A stretch of 64,000 nucleotides of DNA. Source: Larkinella terrae (GTDB lineage Bacteria > Bacteroidota > Bacteroidia > Cytophagales > Spirosomataceae). The DNA lies in contig NZ_WJXZ01000002.1 of the NCBI RefSeq assembly GCF_009668025.1, forward strand, positions 503,216 through 567,215, written 5' to 3'. Under the pieces are notes generated by a model, which was given only the letters and a program-made list of their open reading frames with translations, was not told the origin of the DNA and made no database searches. Positions 1 through 7,470 of this stretch are shown one piece after another (positions within the stretch are counted from its first letter, which is position 1; the number at the start of each line of letters is the position of its first letter). The position numbers were made by a program, and so were the translations under genes.

Positions 1-907
1 TTTGGTAAGCGTCTGCTTGTTGTTCCAGTTCGTGCTGATCAAGGAATTTGTGAATGTAATTCCAACCTTCCCACTGCTCAGGGTATCTGGTTAAATATTG
101 CCAGAATGAATCATACAGGTGTTGAAGGCTCAGTTGACAGTACGTGTCGCGGTCACAACCAGCTTCCGGAACAATAGGATCGAGAAAGGATAATACGTTA
201 TTCAAGTTTCTTTCCCGATAACTAATAACCGGTACAATGGGGGTTTTAGTTAAGTAAGACAGGAAACCAACACCTTTGCGGGCCCACACATTTTTGGCCC
301 CGAAGCGCACCTGGACCTCTTTATCTTCCTGACGGTTGATGCCCGTAGTACTGGTCACACCGTCGATAAAGATTACCAGGGAAGTTCCTGCCCGCAGTTC
401 ACGGATGACCTGAAGAGTCGATGATGTCTCTTCTGCATCCAGAATCTGGAATGAATTGGTTAGTTTGTGTTTTTTCTGAAGACCTCTGATTGTTGACCAG
501 ATGTCTTTGCCCTGTTCCTGATAGGTACCCCTGCTGACCAGTAATGCAAGATCAATGCCGTTGCGATAAAGATAACTGGTCAGCAGGCGGTAGGAGCCCA
601 AATGAAAAGTACAATAAATATTGGGTTGCTGGCTGTTAATCAGCTTCCGAATAGGTCCTTTTGTTTGAATCAGGTCGTTAGCAGTCAAAAATTGCTGGTC
701 GAAGGTGGTATAAACCTGCTGCAGTAGCAATTTCTGAAAAAGGTCCTCGTGCTTCTCTATCGGAATCTCAGGCAGAATGTTCTGGACACTAGCCGAGAAC
801 GTCGTAAATTTAAAGAGGTACCCTTTTTCTTTCCGAAGATCCAGAGATTCGAATTGTTGACGACAACGATCGAGTTCTCTCTGATATTGATGCACGAAGT
901 TGCTCAT
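1..907 (-). CDS. LABLAT/HtrB-like acyltransferase, partial (cut by left edge)
   Basis: The frame is open from an ATG at 907 to the window edge (302 residues visible), so the C-terminus is missing. It resembles the lysophospholipid (lipid A) acyltransferase superfamily: a histidine motif HLGSYRLL at residues 102-109, a strand GTSLVIFIDG at 174-183, a block RFGAKNVWARKGVGF at 201-215 followed by TPIVPVISY, and YPEQWEGWNYIHKF at 275-288, which matches the conserved PEQW..HRRFK end of LpxL/HtrB proteins. Two features differ from LpxL: there is no N-terminal membrane anchor, and the H-x4-[D/E] catalytic motif reads H-x4-R (R107). The gene starts 11 nt after the stop of a 64-residue peptide gene, so the two are probably one operon. 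I infer acyl transfer to that peptide or another soluble substrate; a lipid substrate remains possible. The family call is fairly secure, the substrate is unknown. Confidence 0.72.
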   Translation of the reverse strand, partial: MSNFVHQYQRELDRCRQQFESLDLRKEKGYLFKFTTFSASVQNILPEIPIEKHEDLFQKLLLQQVYTTFDQQFLTANDLIQTKGPIRKLINSQQPNIYCTFHLGSYRLLTSYLYRNGIDLALLVSRGTYQEQGKDIWSTIRGLQKKHKLTNSFQILDAEETSSTLQVIRELRAGTSLVIFIDGVTSTTGINRQEDKEVQVRFGAKNVWARKGVGFLSYLTKTPIVPVISYRERNLNNVLSFLDPIVPEAGCDRDTYCQLSLQHLYDSFWQYLTRYPEQWEGWNYIHKFLDQHELEQQADAYQ

Positions 908-918
908 AGAAATAGGAA

Positions 919-1113
919 TTAAGAAAGTGCCAGTTTATCCTGTGCGTTTGGTTGCAAACCGGTGAAAGAAGGCATCCATTCACAGCAAACCTGATCAGCT
1001 TTGCCAGCCAAACGGATGCTGTTACCGGTTTCGTTTTTAGCGATTACATTCAAATTGAGAGTAGCAGAGTTCAATAATTGCTTAGCGGAATTGATAACAA
1101 ATGACTTTTTCAT
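919..1113 (-). CDS. 64-residue peptide, possible precursor for acyltransferase
   Basis: Short gene of unknown function with ATG at 1113. The N-terminal half is leader-like (MKKSFVINSAKQLLNSATLN, amphipathic and Lys/Asn rich); the C-terminal half has a Cys-Cys pair, a Trp and Pro residues (QVCCEWMPSFTGLQP). There is no Sec signal peptide and no double-glycine cleavage site. It lies 11 nt upstream of the LABLAT-like gene on the same strand and is divergent from a membrane LytTR regulator. That arrangement resembles a ribosomal peptide precursor next to its modifying enzyme. That role is an inference from position and composition only; it could also be a small regulator or structural peptide. 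Confidence 0.5.
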   Translation of the reverse strand: MKKSFVINSAKQLLNSATLNLNVIAKNETGNSIRLAGKADQVCCEWMPSFTGLQPNAQDKLALS

Positions 1114-1269
1114 GGCGATAGATGCTGTTAGAGTTGATTAATTTTTCAGTCATCAATCGATCATTTTTGCCCGGGATTATTTTGCCGATTGACTGTGACA
1201 AAATTACCGGGCGAGAGGAGGGAAAAGAATGGAAGATTTTGTCTAAAATATTATGCAGCTTTAGTAACT

Positions 1270-1293
1270 AATTACTATTTTTGATTAGTAATT
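1270..1293. promoter_or_regulatory. Dyad in divergent promoter region (AATTACTA / TAGTAATT)
   Basis: An 8-bp inverted repeat (1270-1277 and 1286-1293) with an 8-nt spacer, preceded by a related TTAGTAACTA word at 1261-1270. It lies in the 219-bp gap between the peptide gene (minus) and the LytTR regulator (plus), 40 bp before the latter's ATG. It is a candidate operator for autoregulation; no direct evidence. Confidence 0.3.
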
Positions 1294-1332
1294 TAGCACA
1301 GTGCAAGAAGTAGAATAAGAATTAGAGCCGCA

Positions 1333-2313
1333 ATGACCGAAGTATTGCTAAATCTGAAATACATCAGAAGGCCTTTCAAGAGTCTGAGTATTTTGCTATT
1401 GGCGTTCTTCACATTTCAAGCTTTCAGTTGGGTGTTCGCTTTCGAAAAGAACGTAAGTATCGTAAAGAAGCTCGGTGGACCTCTCAGTTACATCTGGATT
1501 CTATTTCGGGGAGGAATTCTGCCGGAAATCTCGACCCTGATCATTGTGCTCATGCTTCTTAATATTTACCATGAAGCCTGTCAGATCAAACGTCTTGAAC
1601 TAACCCCTAAAAAAGTGTTCAAATATGAGGTAAAAATTTTACCCGTAATGCTGATCGCTTTTTTTCTCTTTAATCCGGTTACGCAAACCGTCCGCTATTT
1701 ACTGGTCGAATTCCCAAGTTATAACCTTGATCTTTATCTGGAGAACTATCTCCAGGGCACTTATAATATCAAACTTTATTTTACGTATTTGATTCCGGTC
1801 CTGATTATGGGGTATGGTGCGGTCAATGGATCATTGATTATTGACATCATGGAACAGCGCCGACAGCAAAAGAAACGCACGAGCGAAACACCAGATCCAT
1901 TTCAGTCGTTAACTCCCCAGCCCGGTGCTTACCTGACGCACCTGAAAGTCAAAAGCACGTATGGCGAAACCATCATTGCCGTTCAGGACTGTTTCTGGTT
2001 CGAAACCGAAGATCGGTATTACTATGCCATACACCCGACCGGCCGGTTCGCGATCACCAAAACCATGAACGAATTGGAAGCGGAACTGAACCCGGAGATG
2101 TTTTTCCGGACCAAACGTAATTGTATTATCAATCTCAGTTTTGTTGCAAGTTACTCTTATTGGGAAAACGGCAAATATAGCATTCGGATGCAAACACCCA
2201 ATAACGACGAGACGGATATGCCCCGGGCTCGTCTTCAGGATTTTAAAAACCGCCTTGTACGCTTCTCCGCTCAGGAAGTGGAGTACCTTCCTCCCAAGAG
2301 CGAGATTATTTAA
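1333..2313 (+). CDS. Membrane-anchored LytTR transcription regulator
   Basis: 326 residues. The N-terminal half has about four hydrophobic segments (roughly 17-37, 66-80, 102-118, 147-172), followed by a charged linker at 174-195 and a LytTR DNA-binding domain at about 205-308 (TYGETIIAVQDCFWFE, then FFRTKRNCIINLSFV, the usual core of the fold). There is no receiver domain, so it differs from AgrA/LytR response regulators and resembles one-component membrane LytTR proteins, which are common in Bacteroidota. It probably senses a membrane or extracellular cue directly and binds promoters while anchored. It is divergent from the peptide/acyltransferase pair and may control it. The ATG at 1333 gives a full first membrane segment and is kept. 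Confidence 0.8.
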   Translation: MTEVLLNLKYIRRPFKSLSILLLAFFTFQAFSWVFAFEKNVSIVKKLGGPLSYIWILFRGGILPEISTLIIVLMLLNIYHEACQIKRLELTPKKVFKYEVKILPVMLIAFFLFNPVTQTVRYLLVEFPSYNLDLYLENYLQGTYNIKLYFTYLIPVLIMGYGAVNGSLIIDIMEQRRQQKKRTSETPDPFQSLTPQPGAYLTHLKVKSTYGETIIAVQDCFWFETEDRYYYAIHPTGRFAITKTMNELEAELNPEMFFRTKRNCIINLSFVASYSYWENGKYSIRMQTPNNDETDMPRARLQDFKNRLVRFSAQEVEYLPPKSEII

Positions 2314-2366
2314 TGCATGCTTACGAACCAGAGGGTATTCTGGATTTCGTAAGTACATAAATTTAT

Positions 2367-3065
2367 TCACAGGTATTCTTTCACGGAAATACCGTATCGG
2401 GCCAGATTCCGGCAACTTCCCAATTCCAGTTTTTGCGCAATGTTGGTTTTGTGATTCGCGAGCGTCCGGTAACTGATGTGTAGCTGATCCGCAATTTCGT
2501 ACCCGGTAGCTCCCTGTGCAATCAACTTAAGTATTTCAAGCTCTCTGCCCGTCAAACGCCCCAGTTGCTGTTTCGTTTCGTCGGACATGACGTTCATTCC
2601 GTAATTTTTCAGCAAAAGTAAAAAACCGGGGCTATAATAATAACCGCCATTGCTGATGGTCTGAAAACATTTGTATAATTCATCCAGGCCGTCGTTGGCA
2701 TACAGAAAACCGTAGAAGCCCTGCTGCATCGCGTTCGCGACCAGTTTCAGATCCGGTTTGCTGGTATACAGAATAAATTTGGTTCGCTGATTATCACTGC
2801 GGGCCTGTTGCACAATATCAACACTTCGCCGACCGGAAATCTCTGATTCCAGGATGACACATTGTGGTTGTTTAACCCGAATCTGCTGAAGCGTATCTTC
2901 CATTTCAATCGCTTTCCCAACTACGTTGTACCCTTGTGCTTTGAGTAACTGGCAAAGAACTTCACAATTGAATAGTTCGGCCTGGGCTACCAAGATAGAA
3001 AAGTCCTTTCGTCGGAGGGAAAACGAAGAGCCGGACGGTTCCGGTTTTGAATTGTTGTTGTTCAT
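2367..3065 (-). CDS. LuxR/NarL-type regulator with degenerate receiver
   Basis: 232 residues: a receiver-like domain at about 22-140 and a LuxR-type helix-turn-helix at about 170-220 (LTGRELEILKLIAQGATGYE then IADQLHISYRTLANHKTNI). The receiver lacks the normal phosphorylation site: the strand that should end in Asp reads CVILE with Glu at 73, and the N-terminal acidic pair is A27-Q28 after the strand SILV. The conserved Thr/Ser and Lys region (YTSKPD) is kept. By family knowledge it should act as an atypical, phosphorylation-independent regulator, perhaps locked by the Glu. It is convergent with the LytTR gene and divergent from the IS630-type gene. No cognate kinase is adjacent. Confidence 0.82.
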   Translation of the reverse strand: MNNNNSKPEPSGSSFSLRRKDFSILVAQAELFNCEVLCQLLKAQGYNVVGKAIEMEDTLQQIRVKQPQCVILESEISGRRSVDIVQQARSDNQRTKFILYTSKPDLKLVANAMQQGFYGFLYANDGLDELYKCFQTISNGGYYYSPGFLLLLKNYGMNVMSDETKQQLGRLTGRELEILKLIAQGATGYEIADQLHISYRTLANHKTNIAQKLELGSCRNLARYGISVKEYL

Positions 3066-3144
3066 GTTTAAGCGATAGTAACCTGGCGTTCGAAACTACA
3101 ATTTAATTATCCAATGTGATTTGTTAAGCGAATCGAAATCAATA

Positions 3145-3285
3145 CTTTTCTGTGTGAAATAACCAAAATTCTAATCAGTTCATTTCAAACCTTCGACGTA
3201 GTTGATGCAATCAAAAAAGGCGTGGGAAGCGACAGAGAGAATCAACCGCTATATACTGCAAATTTGGTTATTTCACGCGAAAAAG
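3145..3285. mobile_element. MITE-like inverted-repeat element flanked by TA
   Basis: About 26-bp imperfect terminal inverted repeats (about 22 of 26 positions match; core GTGAAATAACCAAA perfect over 14 bp at 3154-3167 and 3263-3276) bound a 141-bp stretch. Both outer ends abut TA (3143-3144 and 3286-3287), the target duplication of IS630/Tc1-mariner elements. It contains no gene. It ends 101 bp before an IS630-type DNA-binding-domain gene. It may be a miniature element or an operator pair for a neighbouring regulator. Confidence 0.4.
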
Positions 3286-3386
3286 TAGTTATTCCGTACG
3301 AAATGACTTTTTTACTTGAAATTGATGCTGTAGTTTTCACTTGTAATTCAACGAAAACAAGGACTGAACTACTAATATCAATAACA

Positions 3387-3812
3387 ATGCGGAACGTTAA
3401 AAATTTATCTGGACAAGAAGTCGAACAACTCCGTCAAACGATTCGTGAGAGCCAAAGTAACGTTTTAAAGAAACGTTGCCAGTGTGTACTCTATAGCTAC
3501 TACGGTTTAACCGTTAGCGAATTGATGGATATGTTCGCTGTAGATCGTCGCAGTATCTACAACTGGATGAATCGTTGGCAGGAAGACGGTGTTCAGGGTT
3601 TGCAGGATAAACCAGGTCGTGGTTTGAAACCGAAACTGAATCCGGACGATCAACAACACGTTGAAAAAGTGATCCAGGCGATGATGTCATTCCCCAAAGA
3701 ACCACGTCAGGCACTGCAACAAATCAACCACCAACTGCCAAAGCCTGTTAGTCAGGATACGCTGCGTCGGTTTGTAAAGAAAATATCGAGAATAGACAGC
3801 ATGGCTGCCTGA
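3387..3812 (+). CDS. IS630-type transposase N-terminal (helix-turn-helix) domain, no nuclease domain
   Basis: 141 residues from the ATG at 3387; a GTG 165 nt upstream is in frame but that extension lies partly inside the inverted-repeat element and is not protein-like. It carries a paired helix-turn-helix of the IS630 family (LTVSELMDMFAVDRRSIYNW then MNRWQEDGVQGLQDKPGRG, and SQDTLRRFVKK near the end). In intact IS630 transposases the DDE nuclease follows LRRxLKK; here the frame ends 9 residues later (ISRIDSMAA) and no DDE-coding frame follows before the terminator at 3825. It is either an IS remnant or a domesticated DNA-binding protein. The clean stop, its own terminator and the intact reading frame lean toward retention as a gene, but this is uncertain. 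Confidence 0.6.
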   Translation: MRNVKNLSGQEVEQLRQTIRESQSNVLKKRCQCVLYSYYGLTVSELMDMFAVDRRSIYNWMNRWQEDGVQGLQDKPGRGLKPKLNPDDQQHVEKVIQAMMSFPKEPRQALQQINHQLPKPVSQDTLRRFVKKISRIDSMAA

Positions 3813-3824
3813 TAATCAATATAT

Positions 3825-3876
3825 AAAGTGAATAGTCAATGATGAAGGTAGGGTTTCATCGTTGATTATTCACTTT
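3825..3876. terminator. Bidirectional hairpin terminator
   Basis: Inverted repeat of about 22 bp with a few mismatches (AAAGTGAATAGTCAATGATG pairing with CATCGTTGATTATTCACTTT) and a T-run on the plus side. It sits between the convergent IS630-type gene and dnaG. Confidence 0.7.
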
Positions 3877-3878
3877 TT

Positions 3879-5870
3879 TTACGATACCACAGTTCCCAAC
3901 AGCCGGCCGATTTCGATGTCTACTTTCTTGTAGTGCATGAATTCTACCATGAGTCGGTCGCTTTCCGCTGGATCAGTCGCCTGACCAATCAGCTGCTTTA
4001 TTTCCCGCATTCGTTGCTCCGCAACCAATTTCTTCAATCGCAGAATATTGGCAAAAGCCGCATCGGCTAGTTTATCAACTTCCGTTGGTACGTAAATCTC
4101 GTGTTTTTGCCAGTTTTCGCTGAGCTGATGCCGAACCGTAACGAGGCCAATCGTCTGATGCTGGTACTCTGGATTTCTGTGCTGTAAAAAATAATCCGCC
4201 GTTCGAATCTCACTGGCCAGAAAGCCTTCCCGGATCTCCCGCAGCATTTCATTGAAAACCGGGGTCACAAATTCCATCGAACCCAGTTCGCTCAGCATAT
4301 AATGACAGACCGAAATATCGGGTTCCAGTTCGTGCGCGCCGTAATTAACCAGTAAGCGAACGCATTCTTCTTCCTGGATGGAGAGCTGCGAGCGGTTTTG
4401 TGATTTTAGCGGATCGGCAACCCGGCGGTTGACGGGCGCTTCTTCTACCGAAAAATCATGTAAAATCTCCGTCAACTCTTCCGGCATCGGGGGCGGGCCC
4501 AGGCTGGCCGACCGGTTTGAGGCAGCGGTTTTGTCCTGTTGTTGCTTGAGCTGTTGTTTCTGCTGATTGAGAACCATCCGGTTACTTTCCGAAATCAGCG
4601 TTTGCTCATCGACCTGGAGCTGGCGGGCGGTTTTTTGAAAGAAGACCTGCCGTTTGATCGGATCCGGTATTTTCGAAATGCTTTGAATGACCTCCGAAAT
4701 AATTTCCGCCCGTTTGAACGGATTATCTCCCGCATCCTTCAGCAGCATGTCGGTTTTGAACGTAATAAAATCGTTGGAGTGCTGGCTCAGGTATTTTTTA
4801 AAAGCTTCAGCGCCCACTTTCCGGACGTAGCTGTCGGGATCATCACCGTCGGGGAAGGTTGCCACGCTGACATTCAGGCCCTCTTCCAGCACCATATCCA
4901 GGCCGCGCAGGGCGGCTTTGATACCGGCTGCATCGCCGTCGTACAAAATGGTGACGTTCTGCGTGAAGCGGCTGATCAGACGTATTTGCTCGATCGTCAG
5001 CGAGGTTCCCGACGAAGCAACGACATTTTTGATCCCGGCCTGGTGCAGCGACAGCACATCCGTATAGCCCTCCGTCAGGTAACAGACGTCGTCTTGCCGG
5101 ATGGCGTTCTTTGCCTGAAAAATACCGTAAAGAACCTGGCTTTTGTGGTAAACTTCGGTCTCCGGCGAGTTAATGTACTTGGGTTGATTTTTATCCGTTT
5201 TCAGAATCCGCGCGCCGAAGGCAATCACCCGGCCCGAAACATTATGAATGGGAAAAATCACCCGGCCCCGAAACCGGTCGTAGGTCTTGCCACCATCTTT
5301 TGATAGAATCAAACCGGCTTTTTCCAGCAGCTCCGGGCGATAGCCCCGGCGGCTGGCTTCCTGCAGAAGGGCATCCCACTGGTCGGAACTGTAACCCAAT
5401 TCAAAGGATTGAACGGTGTTATCCAGAAAACCGCGTTCGCGGAAATAACTCAGACCAATGCTCTGGCCTTCGTCGGACGTCAATAAGTGAGAATGGTAAA
5501 AATCTTTGGCAAAATTCAGGACAATGAACAGACTTTCGCGCTCATTCTGCTTGATCAGTTCGTCGGGCGTTAGCTGCTCCTCCGCTACCTCGATGCCGTA
5601 TTTCTTGGCTAAATGACGCAGGGCTTCCGGATAACCGATATTCTCGATGTCCATCACAAACCGCACGGGATCACCCGCCTTGCCGCAGCCAAAACATTTG
5701 TAGATCTGACGCGCGGGCGAAACATTGAACGACGGCGTCTTTTCGTTATGGAATGGGCAGCAGGCAATCCAGTTTTGACCACGCTTTTTGAGCGAGACAT
5801 AGTCACTGACGACGTCGATAATATCCGCTGATTGGCGGATGCGGTCGATGGTTTCCTCCGGAATACGCAT
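3879..5870 (-). CDS. dnaG: DNA primase
   Basis: 663 residues, normal length for the family. It makes RNA primers for lagging-strand synthesis with the replicative helicase DnaB. The N-terminal zinc-binding domain has ligands C38, H41, C59 and C62 (CPFH...CFGC). The TOPRIM catalytic core carries TEGYTDV (266-272), YDGDAAG (310-316) and DGDDPD (341-346), the metal-binding acidic motifs. The C-terminal ~150 residues are the helicase-interaction region. The usual rpsU-dnaG-rpoD operon of proteobacteria is not seen; the gene stands alone, convergent with the IS630-type gene. The ATG at 5870 gives the canonical IPEETIDRIR start. Confidence 0.97.
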   Translation of the reverse strand: MRIPEETIDRIRQSADIIDVVSDYVSLKKRGQNWIACCPFHNEKTPSFNVSPARQIYKCFGCGKAGDPVRFVMDIENIGYPEALRHLAKKYGIEVAEEQLTPDELIKQNERESLFIVLNFAKDFYHSHLLTSDEGQSIGLSYFRERGFLDNTVQSFELGYSSDQWDALLQEASRRGYRPELLEKAGLILSKDGGKTYDRFRGRVIFPIHNVSGRVIAFGARILKTDKNQPKYINSPETEVYHKSQVLYGIFQAKNAIRQDDVCYLTEGYTDVLSLHQAGIKNVVASSGTSLTIEQIRLISRFTQNVTILYDGDAAGIKAALRGLDMVLEEGLNVSVATFPDGDDPDSYVRKVGAEAFKKYLSQHSNDFITFKTDMLLKDAGDNPFKRAEIISEVIQSISKIPDPIKRQVFFQKTARQLQVDEQTLISESNRMVLNQQKQQLKQQQDKTAASNRSASLGPPPMPEELTEILHDFSVEEAPVNRRVADPLKSQNRSQLSIQEEECVRLLVNYGAHELEPDISVCHYMLSELGSMEFVTPVFNEMLREIREGFLASEIRTADYFLQHRNPEYQHQTIGLVTVRHQLSENWQKHEIYVPTEVDKLADAAFANILRLKKLVAEQRMREIKQLIGQATDPAESDRLMVEFMHYKKVDIEIGRLLGTVVS

Positions 5871-5965
5871 GCATCAAAGGTACGTAACTCCACCCGGTTT
5901 TGGCAACGTTTTTGCTAAATGAGTTACCGACGGTTGTGTACTTTGCCCGCCTTTTTTCCTTCTCT

Positions 5966-7378
5966 ATGAAAACAGCAACACCTGGTAAACAGAAAAATTT
6001 AACACTGTTAAATTTGCTTCGACAAGCAATAATGATATTTATCAGTGTTTTCTTCCTGATTGAACTGAATAGCTGCCAAAAAAAGGCAGATGACGATGCG
6101 GTGACTCCTCAATCGAAAACCGCTGATCAATACAGTGCAGACGTGGCCCTTCGCTGGTCGGGTATGCAATTGTATCTGCTCCGGAACACGACCGGTTTTT
6201 CACCGCCGGTGGCGTCGCGGTCGCTGGGGTATGCCGGGTTGGCGTTGTACGAATCGGTGGTACCGGGTTTACCATCGCAGCGAACTCTGGCCGGGCAACT
6301 GAACGGATTGACGGATCTGCCGAAAATTGATCCCAAAATCGAATACTATTGGCCCGCTTCCGCAAATGCAGCCGAAGCGCAGATCCTGCGACAACTTTAC
6401 GCGAATACCAGCGATGCGAACAAGGCAAAAATTGACTCCCTGGAAAAGCTGACACTGGCAGAATTTAAAAAAGAAACGGTTTCGGCAGAAGTACTGGATC
6501 GGTCGGCGGTTTTTGGGAAGCAGATAGCCGACGCCATTTTTGAGTGGTCGAAAACCGATGGGGGGCATGAGGGGTACAATCGAAACTACCCGGCCGACTT
6601 TAAAGTACCGGTTTTCAACGGTTCCTGGCAAACAACGGAGAATGGCCGGAAAATCCCGATGCAGCCGTATTGGGGTAAAAACCGGTTATTCGTGGTCGGA
6701 AATTCGACATTGCCCTTACCGAAACCGCTGGCGGTTTCGGCAGATGTGAAATCCCAGTATTTTGCTCAATACCTTGAAGTATATACCAAAAACAAATCCC
6801 TGACGCAGACGGAAAAGGAGATTTCCATCTGGTGGGCCGACGATCCGAGTGAAACGTTTACACCCCCCGGTCATTCGTATAACCTGGCGCGCATCACCAT
6901 TCAAACCGCCAAAGCAGATCTCGGAAAAGCCGCGGAGACGCTCGCCCGCACCGGCATTGCCGTGGCCGATGGATTTACGATTTGCTGGAAACTAAAATTC
7001 GCGTATAATAATGAGCGACCTTACACCTTTGTCCGTCGGACCATTGATCCGGCCTGGATTCCGTTCTGGCCAGCTCCGCCTTTCCCGGGTTATTCGTCCG
7101 GACACGCCACGCAGTCGGCGGCTGCGGCCACGGTTTTGGCCGACCTATACGGTGAAACCTTTTCATTCACCGACGATTCGCACGTCAGTCGGGTGCGGGA
7201 TGTAAAGCGAAATACGGATTTTAAAGCCCGGAATTTTACCACCTTCTGGGCGGCTGCCGAGGAGTCGGCCTATTCGCGTTACCTGGGCGGAATCCATACG
7301 CGGCAGGATAACGAAACCGGTTTGAGCGTCGGAAAAGAAATTGGAAAAAATGTAAATAACTTGAAGTGGATAAAATGA
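5966..7378 (+). CDS. Vanadium-dependent haloperoxidase / PAP2-type lipoprotein
   Basis: 470 residues from ATG 5966; an upstream in-frame start at 5900 would put 22 residues before the signal peptide and is less likely. The signal peptide ends in a lipobox-like LNSC (Cys37), so the protein is probably anchored in a membrane outside the cytoplasm. The vanadate/phosphate pocket motifs are present in order: KFAYNNERP (about 6994-7020), YSSGH (about 7090-7104) and SRYLGGIHTRQD (about 7273-7308), i.e. the K-x6-RP, PSGH and SR-x5-H signatures of the PAP2/haloperoxidase superfamily. Activity could be halide oxidation or phosphatase; sequence alone does not decide. A promoter-like TTTG (5911) and TACTTTG (5939) lie upstream. 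Its stop codon lies inside a long hairpin. Confidence 0.88.
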   Translation: MKTATPGKQKNLTLLNLLRQAIMIFISVFFLIELNSCQKKADDDAVTPQSKTADQYSADVALRWSGMQLYLLRNTTGFSPPVASRSLGYAGLALYESVVPGLPSQRTLAGQLNGLTDLPKIDPKIEYYWPASANAAEAQILRQLYANTSDANKAKIDSLEKLTLAEFKKETVSAEVLDRSAVFGKQIADAIFEWSKTDGGHEGYNRNYPADFKVPVFNGSWQTTENGRKIPMQPYWGKNRLFVVGNSTLPLPKPLAVSADVKSQYFAQYLEVYTKNKSLTQTEKEISIWWADDPSETFTPPGHSYNLARITIQTAKADLGKAAETLARTGIAVADGFTICWKLKFAYNNERPYTFVRRTIDPAWIPFWPAPPFPGYSSGHATQSAAAATVLADLYGETFSFTDDSHVSRVRDVKRNTDFKARNFTTFWAAAEESAYSRYLGGIHTRQDNETGLSVGKEIGKNVNNLKWIK

Positions 7379-7467
7379 TAAATGTAAAATGGCGAACGCC
7401 AAATGTAAAAGTGGATTGACAGCGGTCACTTTTACATTTGGCGTTCGCCATTTTACATTTATCATTT
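7373..7467. terminator. 41-bp perfect inverted repeat between convergent genes
   Basis: Arms 7373-7413 and 7427-7467 are perfectly complementary over 41 bp with a 13-nt loop. The arms themselves contain a small palindrome GGCGAACGCC. The left arm includes the stop codon of the haloperoxidase gene, and the right arm ends 4 bp from the purF stop. It probably ends transcription in both directions; its length is far beyond a normal intrinsic terminator. Confidence 0.75.
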
Positions 7468-7470
7468 ATT

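Noticed and set aside
3222-3386. Upstream extension of the IS630-type gene from a GTG
   Set aside because: It overlaps the inverted-repeat element and gives a non-conserved stretch; the ATG at 3387 begins the family-like sequence.
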